Shown: positions 29,115 through 40,453, numbered from the stretch's first letter. The stretch: DNA of 64,000 nucleotides from Vibrio splendidus (GCF_001557875.1 NZ_LNRF01000005.1:124001-188000), one strand, 5' to 3'. Notes: a model not told the origin generated them from the sequence alone. Program-made: numbers and translations.

Positions 29115-29810
29115 ATGAACGACCAAAAAATCATTGTAGCCTTGGATTATGACAACCAAGCGGATGCGTTAGCCTTTGTCGATCGTATTGACCCTGCATC
29201 TTGCCGCCTAAAAGTTGGCAAAGAGATGTTTACCCTGTTTGGCCCTGAATTTGTTCGTGAATTACATAAACGTGGTTTCTCAGTATTTTTGGATCTTAAA
29301 TTCCACGACATCCCGAACACATGTTCAAAAGCAGTGCGTGCTGCCGCAGAACTAGGTGTTTGGATGGTAAACGTACACGCAAGTGGCGGTGAGCGTATGA
29401 TGACCGCTTCTCGCGAAATCTTAGAACCTTATGGCAAAGATCGTCCGTTGTTAATCGGCGTGACAGTTCTGACCAGTATGGAACAATCTGACTTAGCGGG
29501 TATCGGCCTAGATCTTGAACCACAGCAACAAGTGATGCGTTTAGCGTCTCTAACGAAAAACTCAGGTCTAGACGGCGTTGTATGTTCTGCACAAGAGGCT
29601 TCTTTGCTTAAAGGTGCACTTGGTCAGGAGTTCAAACTAGTGACTCCAGGTATTCGCCCTGTAGGTGCAGATGTTGGTGACCAGAAGCGTATTATGACGC
29701 CTTCTAAAGCGATTGAATCAGGTTCTGACTACCTAGTTATCGGTCGTCCAATTACTCAAGCTATAGACCCTGCAGCGGTTCTTGCTGAGGTTAACGGTAC
29801 CCTAGCTTAA
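29115..29810 (+). CDS. pyrF: Orotidine 5'-phosphate decarboxylase PyrF
   Basis: PyrF makes UMP from OMP in pyrimidine synthesis. The ATG at 29115 has AGGAGA 5 nt upstream, so an in-frame GTG at 29070 is rejected. The protein has 231 aa. The catalytic DxKxxD array is at residues 60-65 (DLKFHD). It lies downstream of lapB, the E. coli order. A strong terminator follows. Confidence 0.97.
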   Translation: MNDQKIIVALDYDNQADALAFVDRIDPASCRLKVGKEMFTLFGPEFVRELHKRGFSVFLDLKFHDIPNTCSKAVRAAAELGVWMVNVHASGGERMMTASREILEPYGKDRPLLIGVTVLTSMEQSDLAGIGLDLEPQQQVMRLASLTKNSGLDGVVCSAQEASLLKGALGQEFKLVTPGIRPVGADVGDQKRIMTPSKAIESGSDYLVIGRPITQAIDPAAVLAEVNGTLA

Positions 29811-29840
29811 GTTTCTCTTATAGCTAGCGATACGAATAAA

Positions 29841-29870
29841 GAAGGCCAGCAAATTGCTGGCCTTCTTGTT
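29841..29870. terminator. Terminator shared by pyrF and miaE
   Basis: GAAGGCCAGC and GCTGGCCTTC enclose AAATT, with T-rich flank on one side and A-rich on the other. Confidence 0.85.
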
Positions 29871-29913
29871 TGTTTTCGAGAAACAGAACTCGTTTGGACT
29901 AGACTGGCTTAAT

Positions 29914-30669
29914 TTAAACCGGCGCACCACTATGGAATTTAAAGTCATTGTCTTCTGAAGTAATAAGGTCAGCTTCTACTTGAGCAAAGTGAGCAATACG
30001 TTCAGAGATATCTTTCCCTGCGATCTGCTCTGCTAACTCAAGGTAATCTTGATAATGACGCGCTTCTGAACGAAGCAGAGACACGTAAAACTTCTCCATG
30101 TCTTCTTCTAGGAAAGGAGCCAATTTAGCGAAGCGTTCACAAGAACGAGCCTCAATAAACGCACCGATGATCAGCTTATCAACCAGAGCATCAGGCTCGT
30201 AAGTCTTAACTTGTTTGATCAAGCCTTTAGCATAGCGACCCGCCTCGATCGGTTGGTAAGTCACGCCTTTCTTCTCCATCAACTCCATGACTTGGTAGAA
30301 GTGATGCAGTTCTTCTTTGATCAGTAGTACCATCTTATCGATCAGGTCAGCACCGTAATTACAGCCTTCTTTCGCTGTGATTTGCTTGGATACGTTGCTT
30401 TTACCACGCAGAGACTCTAAGTCTCCGATACGACGGTAAGCAAATTGTTCGTATGGTAAAATCCATTCATTCAGTTGCTTTGCACTTTCTTTATCAACGG
30501 CGTACTTGCGGATAAGGAACAAAGCACTCTGTGCCGCCTTAAGTTCACAAAGCATGTGGTCGCGTAGAATGATGTGCAGATTTTCAGGCTTTTTGGCTTC
30601 ATCGATCCATGAATCTGGCGTTTCAGCTTTAAGAAAAGAGTGGATTGGAGCTAATAATTCTTGATACAT
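29914..30669 (-). CDS. miaE: tRNA-(ms2io6A)-hydroxylase MiaE
   Basis: MiaE hydroxylates the isopentenyl group of ms2i6A at position 37 of some tRNAs, using a diiron centre. The start is the ATG at 30669, giving MYQELLAPIHSFL, similar to other MiaE proteins; a GTG at 30708 would add 13 residues. Two ExxH-type segments (KEELHHFYQV and SEARHYQDYLEL) and an earlier CELKAAQ segment supply the ligands of the ferritin-like fold. It has 251 aa. MiaE is absent from E. coli but typical of Salmonella and Vibrio. Confidence 0.94.
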   Translation of the reverse strand: MYQELLAPIHSFLKAETPDSWIDEAKKPENLHIILRDHMLCELKAAQSALFLIRKYAVDKESAKQLNEWILPYEQFAYRRIGDLESLRGKSNVSKQITAKEGCNYGADLIDKMVLLIKEELHHFYQVMELMEKKGVTYQPIEAGRYAKGLIKQVKTYEPDALVDKLIIGAFIEARSCERFAKLAPFLEEDMEKFYVSLLRSEARHYQDYLELAEQIAGKDISERIAHFAQVEADLITSEDNDFKFHSGAPV

Positions 30670-30753
30670 GGTCAGGGCAAGTTTGTTGATAATGCGGGAT
30701 TTTATCACAGCTCAAGAGATCTCCCTATACAGAGAAAGGAAATTCGACAGGCA

Positions 30754-30792
30754 CAAAAAAGGCCGCCTATTTGTGTAAATAAGGCGGCCTTT
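30754..30792 (-). terminator. Terminator after the 30811-31575 gene
   Basis: The minus-strand transcript reads GGCCGCCT, a 15-nt loop, then AGGCGGCC and a T-run. It separates this gene from miaE. Confidence 0.88.
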
Positions 30793-30810
30793 AAGTGTTG
30801 AGTTAGACTG

Positions 30811-31575
30811 TTACCATTTCTTCTTCTGACCAAAGAGGGCATCCATGTCGTCATCACGTTCTTTAGATTCGATCTGTTGTAAATCTTGCGCGTTTTTATC
30901 TTGGCGCTTCTGATCAAGGTCGTTAAGCATCTGCTGAAGCTTTTCTTTTGCTTGAGTTGAATATGAATCGTTCTTGGTGGCTAGTGCGTCAATACCTTTA
31001 CGCAGTAACTGAATTGCCGTTCCTGGTTGTCCGCGAGAAATCGAGTCGTTTGCACGCTTGATAACATTTTCGATGTTGATACGAATTTGAATCGTCTCTA
31101 GACGAGCGTTTTCAACCACATAAGCTTGAGTCTCGAAGCGGCCTTTATTGTGCTCGTTACGTACCGTGTCACGTAGGCGCTTAACGAGCTTAAGCATCAT
31201 GATCGCTTGTTTGTCACTGCTTGGCACGCGGAAAGTAGTGCTTTCACCACCTTGGTAGTTCTCTTTAAGTTGCGTGATCTGTTGTTTTACGCTTTCAATG
31301 CGTTGGGCAAGCTGTTTGTTTTTAGGATCGAGCTGATACATGTTTTCTAATGCATCAAGAATTCGATTGTTTAAGCATATAAGAAGATCTTGGCTAAACG
31401 GCATGTGGTGAGCATTGCCAATCAGCTCTTCTGTTCCGTCAATAATGGTTAGATAACGAGATGCTTCCTGTTTCTTCGCTGTTTCTACCTTAACTTTGTA
31501 TTGAAGCATGATGTTGTAGCCTAAAACCAACACCAAAAGAACGGCTACTAAGGCGATTATTAAACCAATATTCAT
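30811..31575 (-). CDS. Membrane-anchored coiled-coil protein of unknown function
   Basis: I do not recognise this 254-aa protein. The N-terminus has one strong TM (residues about 3-24, IGLIIALVAVLLVLVLGYNIML), followed by a helical cytoplasmic domain. There is a Gln/Lys-rich coiled coil near 85-110. A second helical segment lies at 125-180. The end (about 205-254) is charged, with many Asp, Glu, Lys and Gln, and ends in KKKW. There is no signal for export. It faces away from cysB. It resembles no enzyme I can name; scaffold or cell-shape roles are possible but not supported. Confidence 0.75.
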   Translation of the reverse strand: MNIGLIIALVAVLLVLVLGYNIMLQYKVKVETAKKQEASRYLTIIDGTEELIGNAHHMPFSQDLLICLNNRILDALENMYQLDPKNKQLAQRIESVKQQITQLKENYQGGESTTFRVPSSDKQAIMMLKLVKRLRDTVRNEHNKGRFETQAYVVENARLETIQIRINIENVIKRANDSISRGQPGTAIQLLRKGIDALATKNDSYSTQAKEKLQQMLNDLDQKRQDKNAQDLQQIESKERDDDMDALFGQKKKW

Positions 31576-32872
<1,297 letters not shown>

Positions 32873-32901
32873 TCTCATCGTGTAAATCTAGATTCTTATT
32901 C

Positions 32902-32930
32902 GGCCTGTATTTACAGGTCGTTTTTCTTTT
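32902..32930 (+). terminator. Terminator after cysB
   Basis: GGCCTGTA and TACAGGTC pair with one wobble and a tiny loop, followed by GTTTTTCTTTT. Confidence 0.75.
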
Positions 32931-33018
32931 GGGCTGATAGACTTCGTTTTAGTTCTCTTTATCGAGCCTTTTCATTTAGGCCTCTTACCCCTACAATCCA
33001 CGCATCATAGGGGGAAGC

Positions 33019-34221
33019 ATGCATTCACGATTTAAAATACTCGATTCATTTTTGCTAGAGCACCAGATTTACTGGCGTTCAGAGCCTTTTCACCTATGCC
33101 AAACTCAACAGCAGCCATGGAAAGAGGTCAATCCTCCACTCGTTGATTGGTTAGAAAGCTTAGATAATGAAAGCATTCAAACTTTAAAAGAGCAGCCTCA
33201 GCTTTTGGTCGAGGAACTGACTCGCTTCCTCCCTGAGTTAGATACTGCAAACCAAAACATCCAGTTCGACAACACTGTGTTGGTTGGTTTAGACCTCCCA
33301 CGTGGTACTGCTGATGGTATTCCTGGCCGAAAGCTACAACAGATTGTCGCGATGGGCGAGGCTGTACTAGAGCTTCACCATGGCAAAGAATGGCTCGAGT
33401 GGTGTTCTGGTAAAGGCTTTCTTGGTCGAATCCTATCCCAACAATCTTATCAAAAAGTCACTAGTTTTGAATGGCAGCAATCGTTGTGCGAAAGCGGGCA
33501 AAAGATTGCTGATGATCAGAAGTTAGAGATGAACTTTGTTCAAGGTGATGCGTTTTCTGACGATGCCGATGACGTGTTTCACTCAGGTCAACATGCAGTT
33601 GCCCTTCATGCTTGTGGCGACCTTCATGTTGAGTTAGTTAAAAAGTCTGTGTCACATGGGCTACCAGCGGTCACTATTTCCCCTTGTTGTTATCATCTTA
33701 TTCGAGACGAAGTGTATCAAGCGATGTCTTCTGTCGCGAAAAGCTCAGCATTAACGTTAAGTAAGAGCGACTTAAGAATTCCGCTTCAAGAAACCGTCAC
33801 CGGCGGTGAACGAGTGAAAAGACATCGTCAACTGGAGATGAGTTACCGTCTAGGCTTCAGCCAGTTACTTAAGGCTGAACTTAGCATTGATGAATACGTC
33901 CCGGTGCCGAGTATCAAAAAATCAGAGTTAGCTGAGGGTTTTGAATCATTCTGCCGCTGGGCATCTGAAGTGAAAGATATATCGTTTGGTTCAGATATTG
34001 ATTTTGACTCTTATTTAATTCAGGGCGAAGCGCTTTTCTGGGAAATGGAAAAGCTGAGTTTGGTTCAACAAGTCTTTAGAAGACCTTTAGAGATATGGCT
34101 AGCTTTAGATCGCGCTATCTATCTGCAAGAGCAAGGTTACGAAGCTTCGATTGAAGAGTTCTGTGAACGCACTATTACGCCAAGGAACCTATTGATTCAT
34201 GGGGTGAAAATCGAGCGCTAG
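33019..34221 (+). CDS. Methyltransferase-domain protein (Methyltransf_32 type)
   Basis: This is a predicted SAM-dependent methyltransferase of 400 aa. Residues about 121-140 hold the SAM motif WLEWCSGKGFLGRILS. Downstream, ALHACGDLHVELV and SPCCYHLI match the CGDL and CCY blocks of the Methyltransf_32 / GSTCD-like family. The substrate is unknown; rRNA, tRNA or protein are all possible. It lies alone between cysB and ald with a terminator on each side. Start ATG at 33019 has GGGGGAAG just upstream. Confidence 0.82.
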   Translation: MHSRFKILDSFLLEHQIYWRSEPFHLCQTQQQPWKEVNPPLVDWLESLDNESIQTLKEQPQLLVEELTRFLPELDTANQNIQFDNTVLVGLDLPRGTADGIPGRKLQQIVAMGEAVLELHHGKEWLEWCSGKGFLGRILSQQSYQKVTSFEWQQSLCESGQKIADDQKLEMNFVQGDAFSDDADDVFHSGQHAVALHACGDLHVELVKKSVSHGLPAVTISPCCYHLIRDEVYQAMSSVAKSSALTLSKSDLRIPLQETVTGGERVKRHRQLEMSYRLGFSQLLKAELSIDEYVPVPSIKKSELAEGFESFCRWASEVKDISFGSDIDFDSYLIQGEALFWEMEKLSLVQQVFRRPLEIWLALDRAIYLQEQGYEASIEEFCERTITPRNLLIHGVKIER

Positions 34222-34312
34222 TGGTAAACCGTACTGTTACGTGTTTTTACGACCTAAATCCATTAATGCAAAATAAAGCTATAAATACAAATAAAGTCAT
34301 AAACGCAAAAAA

Positions 34313-34345
34313 GCCAGTGCGACATAATGGTCGTACTGGCTTTTT
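34313..34345. terminator. Terminator between methyltransferase gene and ald
   Basis: GCCAGTgCGAC and GTCGtACTGGC enclose a 6-nt loop, flanked by A-run and T-run; the stem works for both strands. Confidence 0.9.
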
Positions 34346-34414
34346 GTTTAATGTGTATCAATCAACTGAATGCTTCAACGAGAAAATTATTACGTTCAGT
34401 TAACCACTACATCA

Positions 34415-35539
34415 TTAGTTAAACATTGCGATTGCTTCAGCCGGATCTACGTATTCAAGGTCAAAGCTCTCTGCAACTTCTTTACAAGTTACTTTACCGT
34501 GAATGACGTTTAGACCTTCTAGGAAGCCTTCATCAGACAGAAGTGCTTCGCGGTAGCCTTTGTTCGCTAGCTTAACAATGTAAGGAAGTGTTGCATTGTT
34601 TAGTGCGTAAGTTGAAGTGCGAGCAACAGCACCTGGCATGTTTGCAACACAGTAGTGAACTACGTCATCAACAATGTAAGTTGGGTCTGCATGAGTGGTT
34701 GCGTGAGAAGTCTCGAAACAACCGCCTTGGTCGATTGCAACGTCAACAACAGCTGAACCTGGCTTCATCTTAGCGATGTGCTCTTTTGTAACCAGTTTAG
34801 GCGCTGCTGCACCAGGGATTAGTACTGCACCAATCACTAGGTCTGCTTCTAGAACATGCTTCTCGATAGCGTCTTCAGTAGAATAAACCACTTTTGCGCG
34901 ACCTTGGAATTCTTCATCAAGACGACGAAGAGTATCTACGTTACGGTCAAGAATTGTAACATCAGCGCGAAGGCCAACAGCCATACGTGCTGCGTTAGCA
35001 CCAACAACACCACCGCCAACAACAACAACTTTTGCTGGTTCAACACCTGGAACGCCACCAAGAAGAAGACCACAACCACCGTTAGATTTCTCTAATGTTT
35101 GTGCACCTGCTTGAATAGACATACGACCAGCTACTTCAGACATTGGTGCTAATAGTGGCAAGCGACCCATATTATCTGTTACAGTCTCATAGGCTACGCA
35201 GACAGCTTTGCTCTTGATAAGCTCTTCAGTTTGTGGAAAATCTGGTGCAAGGTGTAAATAGGTAAATAATATTTGCCCTTCGCGAAGCATAGCTCGCTCG
35301 ACAGCTTGAGGTTCTTTAACCTTTACAATCATCTCTGCTTTCGCGAAAACGTCAGCAGCAGTAGGAAGAATGGATGCGCCTACAGCGATGTAATCATCGT
35401 CTGAAAAACCGATACCAGTACCGGCATTGGTTTCTACAAAAACTTGGTGGCCGTGTGAGATTAGTTCTCTCACGCTAGCTGGGGTCATACCAACGCGGTA
35501 TTCGTGGTTCTTGATTTCCTTAGGTACGCCAATGATCAT
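34415..35539 (-). CDS. ald: Alanine dehydrogenase Ald
   Basis: Ald reversibly deaminates L-alanine to pyruvate and ammonia with NAD. The 374-aa protein keeps the catalytic Lys75 and His96, the same positions as in the Mycobacterium enzyme, and the NAD-binding loop GGGVVG at residues 175-180. It faces away from lrp with 156 bp between, which suggests Lrp control, as in other bacteria where ald is next to an Lrp/AsnC-family regulator. Confidence 0.96.
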   Translation of the reverse strand: MIIGVPKEIKNHEYRVGMTPASVRELISHGHQVFVETNAGTGIGFSDDDYIAVGASILPTAADVFAKAEMIVKVKEPQAVERAMLREGQILFTYLHLAPDFPQTEELIKSKAVCVAYETVTDNMGRLPLLAPMSEVAGRMSIQAGAQTLEKSNGGCGLLLGGVPGVEPAKVVVVGGGVVGANAARMAVGLRADVTILDRNVDTLRRLDEEFQGRAKVVYSTEDAIEKHVLEADLVIGAVLIPGAAAPKLVTKEHIAKMKPGSAVVDVAIDQGGCFETSHATTHADPTYIVDDVVHYCVANMPGAVARTSTYALNNATLPYIVKLANKGYREALLSDEGFLEGLNVIHGKVTCKEVAESFDLEYVDPAEAIAMFN

Positions 35540-35653
35540 CCTGACTCCTCATTTTATTTTGGTTGTTTTATCTATGTGTAGGGTAATTCTGTCGAATTAA
35601 TATCTAGTATAGATAGGTTCAGATAAAATTTGATACTGAATATTAAAAAGTTG

Positions 35654-35668
35654 TAGTATATTTTTTTG
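35654..35668 (+). promoter_or_regulatory. Lrp-consensus-like box in the ald-lrp gap
   Basis: TAGTATATTTTTTTG fits the consensus YAGHAWATTWTDCTR at 14 of 15 positions (T in place of C at position 13). It lies 28 bp before lrp and could serve autoregulation of lrp and control of ald. Sequence match only. Confidence 0.5.
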
Positions 35669-35695
35669 CAAGGAAGTAATAAGGTGGAATAAAAA

Positions 35696-36190
35696 ATGGC
35701 AGACAATTATAAGAAGCCGTCCAAGGAACTAGATCGTATTGACCGCAACATTCTTAATGAGTTGCAAAAAGACGGTCGTATCTCAAACGTTGAACTCTCA
35801 AAACGAGTAGGACTTTCTCCAACTCCATGTCTTGAACGTGTTCGTCGTTTAGAACGTCAAGGTTACATTACTGGGTACACAGCGTTGCTGAACCCACAGT
35901 ACCTTGATGCTTCACTTTTAGTGTTTGTTGAAATTACGTTGAACCGTGGTGCGCCAGATGTGTTCGAACAATTCAACACCGCTGTGCAGAAACTGGATGA
36001 CATCCAAGAGTGTCATTTAGTGTCGGGTGATTTTGACTATCTTCTAAAAACACGTGTATCTGATATGGGTGCTTACCGTAAGCTACTGGGTGATACGTTA
36101 CTTCGTCTACCGGGCGTAAACGACACTCGAACTTACGTAGTAATGGAAGAAGTGAAACAAACCAATCAACTTGTGATTAAAACTCGTTAG
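35696..36190 (+). CDS. lrp: Leucine-responsive regulatory protein Lrp
   Basis: Lrp is a global regulator responding to leucine and, in some hosts, alanine. It has 164 aa with an AsnC-type HTH at about residues 14-60 and a RAM/effector domain at 75-155 (LVSGDFDYLLKTRV). It is near-identical in pattern to the E. coli protein. It is divergent from ald and followed by ftsK, the E. coli order. Confidence 0.96.
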   Translation: MADNYKKPSKELDRIDRNILNELQKDGRISNVELSKRVGLSPTPCLERVRRLERQGYITGYTALLNPQYLDASLLVFVEITLNRGAPDVFEQFNTAVQKLDDIQECHLVSGDFDYLLKTRVSDMGAYRKLLGDTLLRLPGVNDTRTYVVMEEVKQTNQLVIKTR

Positions 36191-36206
36191 TCACAATTGG
36201 TGAAAT

Positions 36207-36237
36207 GAAAGAAAGCGGACATTTGTTCCGCTTTCTT
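36207..36237 (+). terminator. Terminator after lrp
   Basis: GAAAGCGGA and TCCGCTTTC enclose a 7-nt loop; the T-run that follows is interrupted (TTGCTTT), so strength is uncertain. Confidence 0.6.
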
Positions 36238-36297
36238 GCTTTCTGGAATTGGGTTTTTCTGTTTGATATGGTTAAATCAACAGTAGTTTCATTGAAA

Positions 36298-36317
36298 CGA
36301 GCGGCTTTGGCCGCTCG
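36298..36317. repeat. 8-bp perfect hairpin before ftsK
   Basis: CGAGCGGC and GCCGCTCG enclose TTTG. A T5 run begins only at 36323, after GAGATG. It may be a second terminator or an attenuator in the ftsK leader. Confidence 0.6.
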
Positions 36318-36353
36318 AGATGTTTTTATCCCGTTTAATTATTAAGTTGGTTT

Positions 36354-39300
36354 ATGTTCAAGCAGAGCAGTAATAAAGTAGAAACAATCATTAAAACGAG
36401 TGAAGAGCCTCAGTCTCCTCGTTTGAGTGGTTCTCAACGTCTCAAAGAGTGCAGTCTGATTCTCGGTGTTCTCTTCTCTATTCTACTTGCCGTTGCGTTA
36501 TTAACTTTTAGTCCTGCAGACCCATCATGGTCGCAAACGGCGTGGGGGGGTGACATTCAAAATGCGGGTGGCTACCTAGGTGCTTGGTTGGCGGATACGC
36601 TTTTCTTCGTATTTGGTTCTTTGGCTTACCCTTTGCCTATCTTAGTGACGGTTGCTGCGTGGGTATTATTCCGCAAACGTAATGAAGACGAGCAGATCGA
36701 CTTCATGCTGTGGGGCACTCGCTTACTCGGCCTGACTATCCTAATCCTTACTAGTTGTGGTCTAGCGGATATCAATTTTGACGACATCTGGTACTTTTCA
36801 TCAGGTGGCGTAGTGGGCGACGTCTTAACAAGCCTTGCACTTCCGACATTGAATGTTCTTGGTAGTACGCTAGTCCTTCTTTTCTTATGGGGTGCTGGCT
36901 TTACTCTATTAACCGGTATTTCTTGGTTAAGCATTGTGGAATGGTTGGGTGAATGTGCCATCAAATTTTTCACATCTGCTGTTAATAAGGCTCGTGGCCA
37001 AGATCAAGAGCTACTAGAGCCTCAGTTAAGAGAATCAGAAGACCGCGATTTAATCGAAGAGCGTCATCAAGAGCCAACTTACCGTGATGTTCCTGCTATA
37101 GAAGACAACAAAGAATCAACAGAGCATGACCCGTTAGATCCAGCGATGAGCTTTTCTGCGACCAATGATTCTTCAGACGTGGCGACAAGTGCGCGAGACA
37201 ATGCTGCATCGCCGAAGCGTCATTACAATATTCATATGCCTGTCGATGCTCCTTCAAAACAAGAAGCTCCTGTTCATGAAGAACCTCAGGTTCAGCCTCA
37301 AGCGGTAATTGAGTCAGAGCAATCGATCCCTGCCGCTCCTGTTTACCAAGCGCCAGAAGAGCCATTAGAAGAAGGTATTGAGCGCTCGAAGCAGTTGAAT
37401 GCAACGATAGAGCAGCTAGAAAATGCAGCCATGTATGAAGATGACCTAGCGGAACAAGATCAGGTCGACGCACATGAGTCTCAGGTTGCGTACCAACAAT
37501 ACATGCAGAACGAACAATCAGAAGTTAGCCCTACTCATGCTGACCTTGAAAGTGCTGAACCAGAGTTAGATAGCTCACCACAAGTAAATGGCGAATTCGG
37601 TGCTGAAGATGTTCAGCCTGAATCTTTATACGCTGCACCTATAGGCGAGCCAGAAGCAACAGTGGAAGACGATTTCTCTGCACAACCTTCACCGTTTGAT
37701 GTAGCGGAAGATCAAAGCTACCAACAGGCTTCAGATCTTGAATCTGAACAGACTGAAGCTGAGTTAGCTGACGCAGCATCAACCGACGAGCAGTTTGAAT
37801 CTTTCTCTTACCAAGAAGAACATTCAGAACCTGAACAACCAACAGAGCAAAGCCAAGAACCAGCTGTTGATCTTTCTTGGGAAGAAGTAACGGAAGAAGA
37901 ACCTTCGCATCAAGATCAAGATGTCGCCGCATTCCAAAGCATTGTTTCTGAAGCACAAGCGAATATGGCAGCGGCGCAGAACCCGTTCTTGGTTCAACAA
38001 GATGTTAATTTACCGAAACCTGCTGAGCCATTACCAACGCTTGAATTGTTATTTCACCCTGAAAAGCGTGAAACCTTTATTGACCGTGATGCATTAGAGG
38101 CGATTGCTCGTCTTGTTGAATCTAAGCTAGCGGACTACAAGATCAAAGCCGATGTGGTTGATATTTTCCCTGGCCCAGTGATCACTCGGTTCGAACTCGA
38201 TCTGGCTCCGGGTGTGAAAGTGAGCCGTATTTCTGGCCTTTCTATGGACTTAGCGCGTTCGCTTTCTGCATTGGCTGTACGTGTCGTAGAGGTGATTCCG
38301 GGTAAACCTTATGTTGGCTTAGAACTGCCGAACATGAGTCGTCAAACGGTATTCTTCTCAGACGTGGTTGCTAGCCCTCAGTTCCAAGAAGCGAAATCGC
38401 CAACGACAGTGGTTCTCGGACAAGACATCGCTGGTGAAGCCGTTATTGCTGACCTATCGAAAATGCCTCACGTTCTGGTTGCTGGTACAACCGGTTCTGG
38501 TAAGTCGGTAGGTGTGAACGTAATGATTCTGAGCATGCTTTACAAAGCATCACCGGAAGATGTTCGATTCATCATGATCGACCCGAAAATGCTTGAGCTA
38601 TCGGTTTATGAGGGTATTCCTCACCTATTGTCTGAAGTGGTAACCGACATGAAAGATGCGTCGAACGCCCTTCGTTGGTGTGTTGGCGAGATGGAACGTC
38701 GTTATAAGCTGATGTCAGCGTTAGGGGTTCGTAACATTAAAGGTTACAACGATAAGCTTAAGATGGCAGCGGAAGCAGGTCACCCAATTCATGATCCTCT
38801 GTGGAAGCCGGGCGACAGCATGGACCCTGAAGCACCATTGCTTGAGAAGCTGCCTTATATTGTGGTTATCGTTGATGAATTTGCCGACCTAATCATGGTG
38901 GTCGGTAAGAAGGTTGAAGAGCTGATTGCACGTTTGGCACAAAAAGCACGTGCGGCGGGTGTTCACTTGATTCTAGCGACGCAACGCCCTTCGGTGGATG
39001 TTATTACCGGTCTTATTAAAGCAAACATTCCAACCCGTGTTGCCTTTACCGTATCAACCAAAACGGATTCACGAACTATCCTTGACCAAGGTGGTGCCGA
39101 ATCACTATTGGGCATGGGTGATATGCTTTACTTGCCGCCGGGTTCGAGTCATACAACTCGTGTTCATGGTGCCTTTGCATCTGATGACGATGTACACGCA
39201 GTCGTGAATAACTGGAAAGCGCGTGGTAAGCCAAACTATATTGATGAGATCACCAACGGTGAACAAACCCCAGAAACCTTACTTCCGGGTGAGAAGATGG

Positions 39301-39515
39301 AAGGTGATGAAGAGGTTGATCCTCTGTTTGATCAAGTGGTAGAGCACGTTGTTCATTCACGTCGTGGTTCAGTTTCAGGCGTGCAACGTCGATTCAAGAT
39401 TGGCTACAACCGTGCTGCACGTATTGTCGAGCAACTTGAAGCTCAAGGTATTGTGAGTGCTCCGGGCCATAACGGTAACCGAGAAGTCTTAGCACCAGCG
39501 CCACCAAAAGATTAG
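36354..39515 (+). CDS. ftsK: DNA translocase FtsK
   Basis: FtsK sits at the septum, pumps chromosome ends to the dif site and activates XerCD. The 1053-aa protein has N-terminal TMs (residues about 32-190), then a long acidic, Gln/Glu/Pro-rich linker (about 215-560), and a motor with Walker A GTTGSGKS near residue 711 and Walker B VVIVDEF near 840. The C-terminal winged-helix gamma domain (about 985-1045) binds KOPS. It is shorter than E. coli FtsK (1329 aa) mainly in the linker. Confidence 0.97.
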   Translation: MFKQSSNKVETIIKTSEEPQSPRLSGSQRLKECSLILGVLFSILLAVALLTFSPADPSWSQTAWGGDIQNAGGYLGAWLADTLFFVFGSLAYPLPILVTVAAWVLFRKRNEDEQIDFMLWGTRLLGLTILILTSCGLADINFDDIWYFSSGGVVGDVLTSLALPTLNVLGSTLVLLFLWGAGFTLLTGISWLSIVEWLGECAIKFFTSAVNKARGQDQELLEPQLRESEDRDLIEERHQEPTYRDVPAIEDNKESTEHDPLDPAMSFSATNDSSDVATSARDNAASPKRHYNIHMPVDAPSKQEAPVHEEPQVQPQAVIESEQSIPAAPVYQAPEEPLEEGIERSKQLNATIEQLENAAMYEDDLAEQDQVDAHESQVAYQQYMQNEQSEVSPTHADLESAEPELDSSPQVNGEFGAEDVQPESLYAAPIGEPEATVEDDFSAQPSPFDVAEDQSYQQASDLESEQTEAELADAASTDEQFESFSYQEEHSEPEQPTEQSQEPAVDLSWEEVTEEEPSHQDQDVAAFQSIVSEAQANMAAAQNPFLVQQDVNLPKPAEPLPTLELLFHPEKRETFIDRDALEAIARLVESKLADYKIKADVVDIFPGPVITRFELDLAPGVKVSRISGLSMDLARSLSALAVRVVEVIPGKPYVGLELPNMSRQTVFFSDVVASPQFQEAKSPTTVVLGQDIAGEAVIADLSKMPHVLVAGTTGSGKSVGVNVMILSMLYKASPEDVRFIMIDPKMLELSVYEGIPHLLSEVVTDMKDASNALRWCVGEMERRYKLMSALGVRNIKGYNDKLKMAAEAGHPIHDPLWKPGDSMDPEAPLLEKLPYIVVIVDEFADLIMVVGKKVEELIARLAQKARAAGVHLILATQRPSVDVITGLIKANIPTRVAFTVSTKTDSRTILDQGGAESLLGMGDMLYLPPGSSHTTRVHGAFASDDDVHAVVNNWKARGKPNYIDEITNGEQTPETLLPGEKMEGDEEVDPLFDQVVEHVVHSRRGSVSGVQRRFKIGYNRAARIVEQLEAQGIVSAPGHNGNREVLAPAPPKD

Positions 39516-39520
39516 TTCTA

Positions 39521-39790
39521 CTAGGGCGTGTAGATCTTTCGAGCTGATTTTTGCAGCGAGTTGCTGGGTATTTATACAAGGCAGAGGCTTTGACGTGTAG
39601 CTAGCCTACATGAGAAGCCGATAACGTAGTAGAAATGACCAGCAAACGCTGCCCGAAGGGTTCGGCTAAAAGCGTTTTACTCTTTGTTGAGGGAGATTTG
39701 CTTAGAATGACTAGGCTACTTCCCCCTCGCCGCGATTAAAACGCATTTATCTCGAACAAAATCCAACCACGAAAGGTCAACACGCCCTAG
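39521..39790. mobile_element. Repeat-like element with terminal inverted repeats (MITE-like)
   Basis: The 270-bp non-coding element fills most of the gap between ftsK and lolA. The ends are CTAGGGCGTGT (39521-39531) and its exact complement (39780-39790). The identity goes on inward at about 20 of 23 bases and more loosely to about 45 bases. The centre carries a nested hairpin (AAACGCT 39644-39650 with AGCGTTT 39671-39677 around CCGAA/TTCGG). No ORF and no clear target-site duplication are visible. This looks like a MITE or similar dispersed intergenic repeat; copy number cannot be told from this window. Confidence 0.65.
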
Positions 39791-39817
39791 GAACTTATAC
39801 CCATTAAGTCGGTCAAA
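39790..39817 (+). promoter_or_regulatory. Sigma-E-like promoter for lolA
   Basis: GGAACTT (39790-39796), 16 bp, then TCAAA (39813-39817): a full match to the E. coli sigma-E consensus at the right spacing. The first G is the last base of the inverted-repeat element. The leader to the lolA start would be about 33 nt. LolA loads lipoproteins, so an envelope-stress promoter makes sense; activity is inferred. Confidence 0.55.
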
Positions 39818-39836
39818 TCGAAAATATGACCGACTT
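39806..39836. repeat. 10-bp inverted repeat before lolA
   Basis: AAGTCGGTCA and TGACCGACTT are separated by 11 nt and followed by ATGTTTT. It may stop ftsK transcripts, and it overlaps the -10 of the sigma-E-like promoter. Confidence 0.6.
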
Positions 39837-39856
39837 ATGTTTTAACAGGATTATTG

Positions 39857-40453
39857 ATGAAAAAAGTATTCGCACTTTTATTTATGAGCTTCTCAGTGTT
39901 TGCTTCTCCGAAAGAAGAGTTGAGTAGCCGTTTGGCATTAAACGCAGGCTTTAGCGCTGACTTTAAACAAGTCGTGACCAGCCCTGATGGTGATGTTGTT
40001 ATGGAAGGTGAGGGCACGGTTGAGATTGCACGCCCAAGCTTGTTCCGCTGGGAAACAACTTTCCCGGACGAAAACTTATTGGTCTCTGACGGCCAGAGTT
40101 TGTGGTATTACAGCCCATTCATTGAGCAAGTGAGTATTTATTGGCAAGAGCAAGCGACATCGCAAACACCTTTTGTCCTGCTTACACGTAACCAAGAAAG
40201 CGATTGGGATAACTACAACGTCGCGCAAACGGGTAACCAATTTACACTAACACCAACGGCAGCGGACTCTAATCAGGGTGACTTCCAGATTAATATCACC
40301 GAGAAAGGCATTGTTCAGGGCTTTAATGTGATTGAACAAGACGGTCAAAAAGGTGAGTTTACCTTTAGCAATGTTGACTTGGGTAAACCTGCAGCAGACC
40401 GTTTTACTTTTGTGGCGCCGGAAGGTGTCGAGGTCGACGACCAAAGAAACTGA
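39857..40453 (+). CDS. lolA: Outer-membrane lipoprotein carrier LolA
   Basis: LolA is the periplasmic chaperone that takes lipoproteins from LolCDE to LolB. The ATG at 39857 is preferred to the adjacent TTG at 39854. The signal peptide (residues about 1-16, cleavage after VFA) is followed by a 182-residue beta-barrel-like domain. The total is 198 aa. It is placed after ftsK and before rarA, the E. coli order. It completes a Lol set together with lolCDE 24 kb away. Confidence 0.95.
   Translation: MKKVFALLFMSFSVFASPKEELSSRLALNAGFSADFKQVVTSPDGDVVMEGEGTVEIARPSLFRWETTFPDENLLVSDGQSLWYYSPFIEQVSIYWQEQATSQTPFVLLTRNQESDWDNYNVAQTGNQFTLTPTAADSNQGDFQINITEKGIVQGFNVIEQDGQKGEFTFSNVDLGKPAADRFTFVAPEGVEVDDQRN

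Noticed and set aside
34221-34403. 60-aa plus-strand ORF after the methyltransferase gene
   Set aside because: It runs through the bidirectional terminator at 34313-34345, has no ribosome site, and has low-complexity Asn/Lys content.
37096-37473. 125-aa minus-strand ORF within ftsK
   Set aside because: Antisense shadow of the Gln/Glu-rich linker, Leu-rich without any family pattern.
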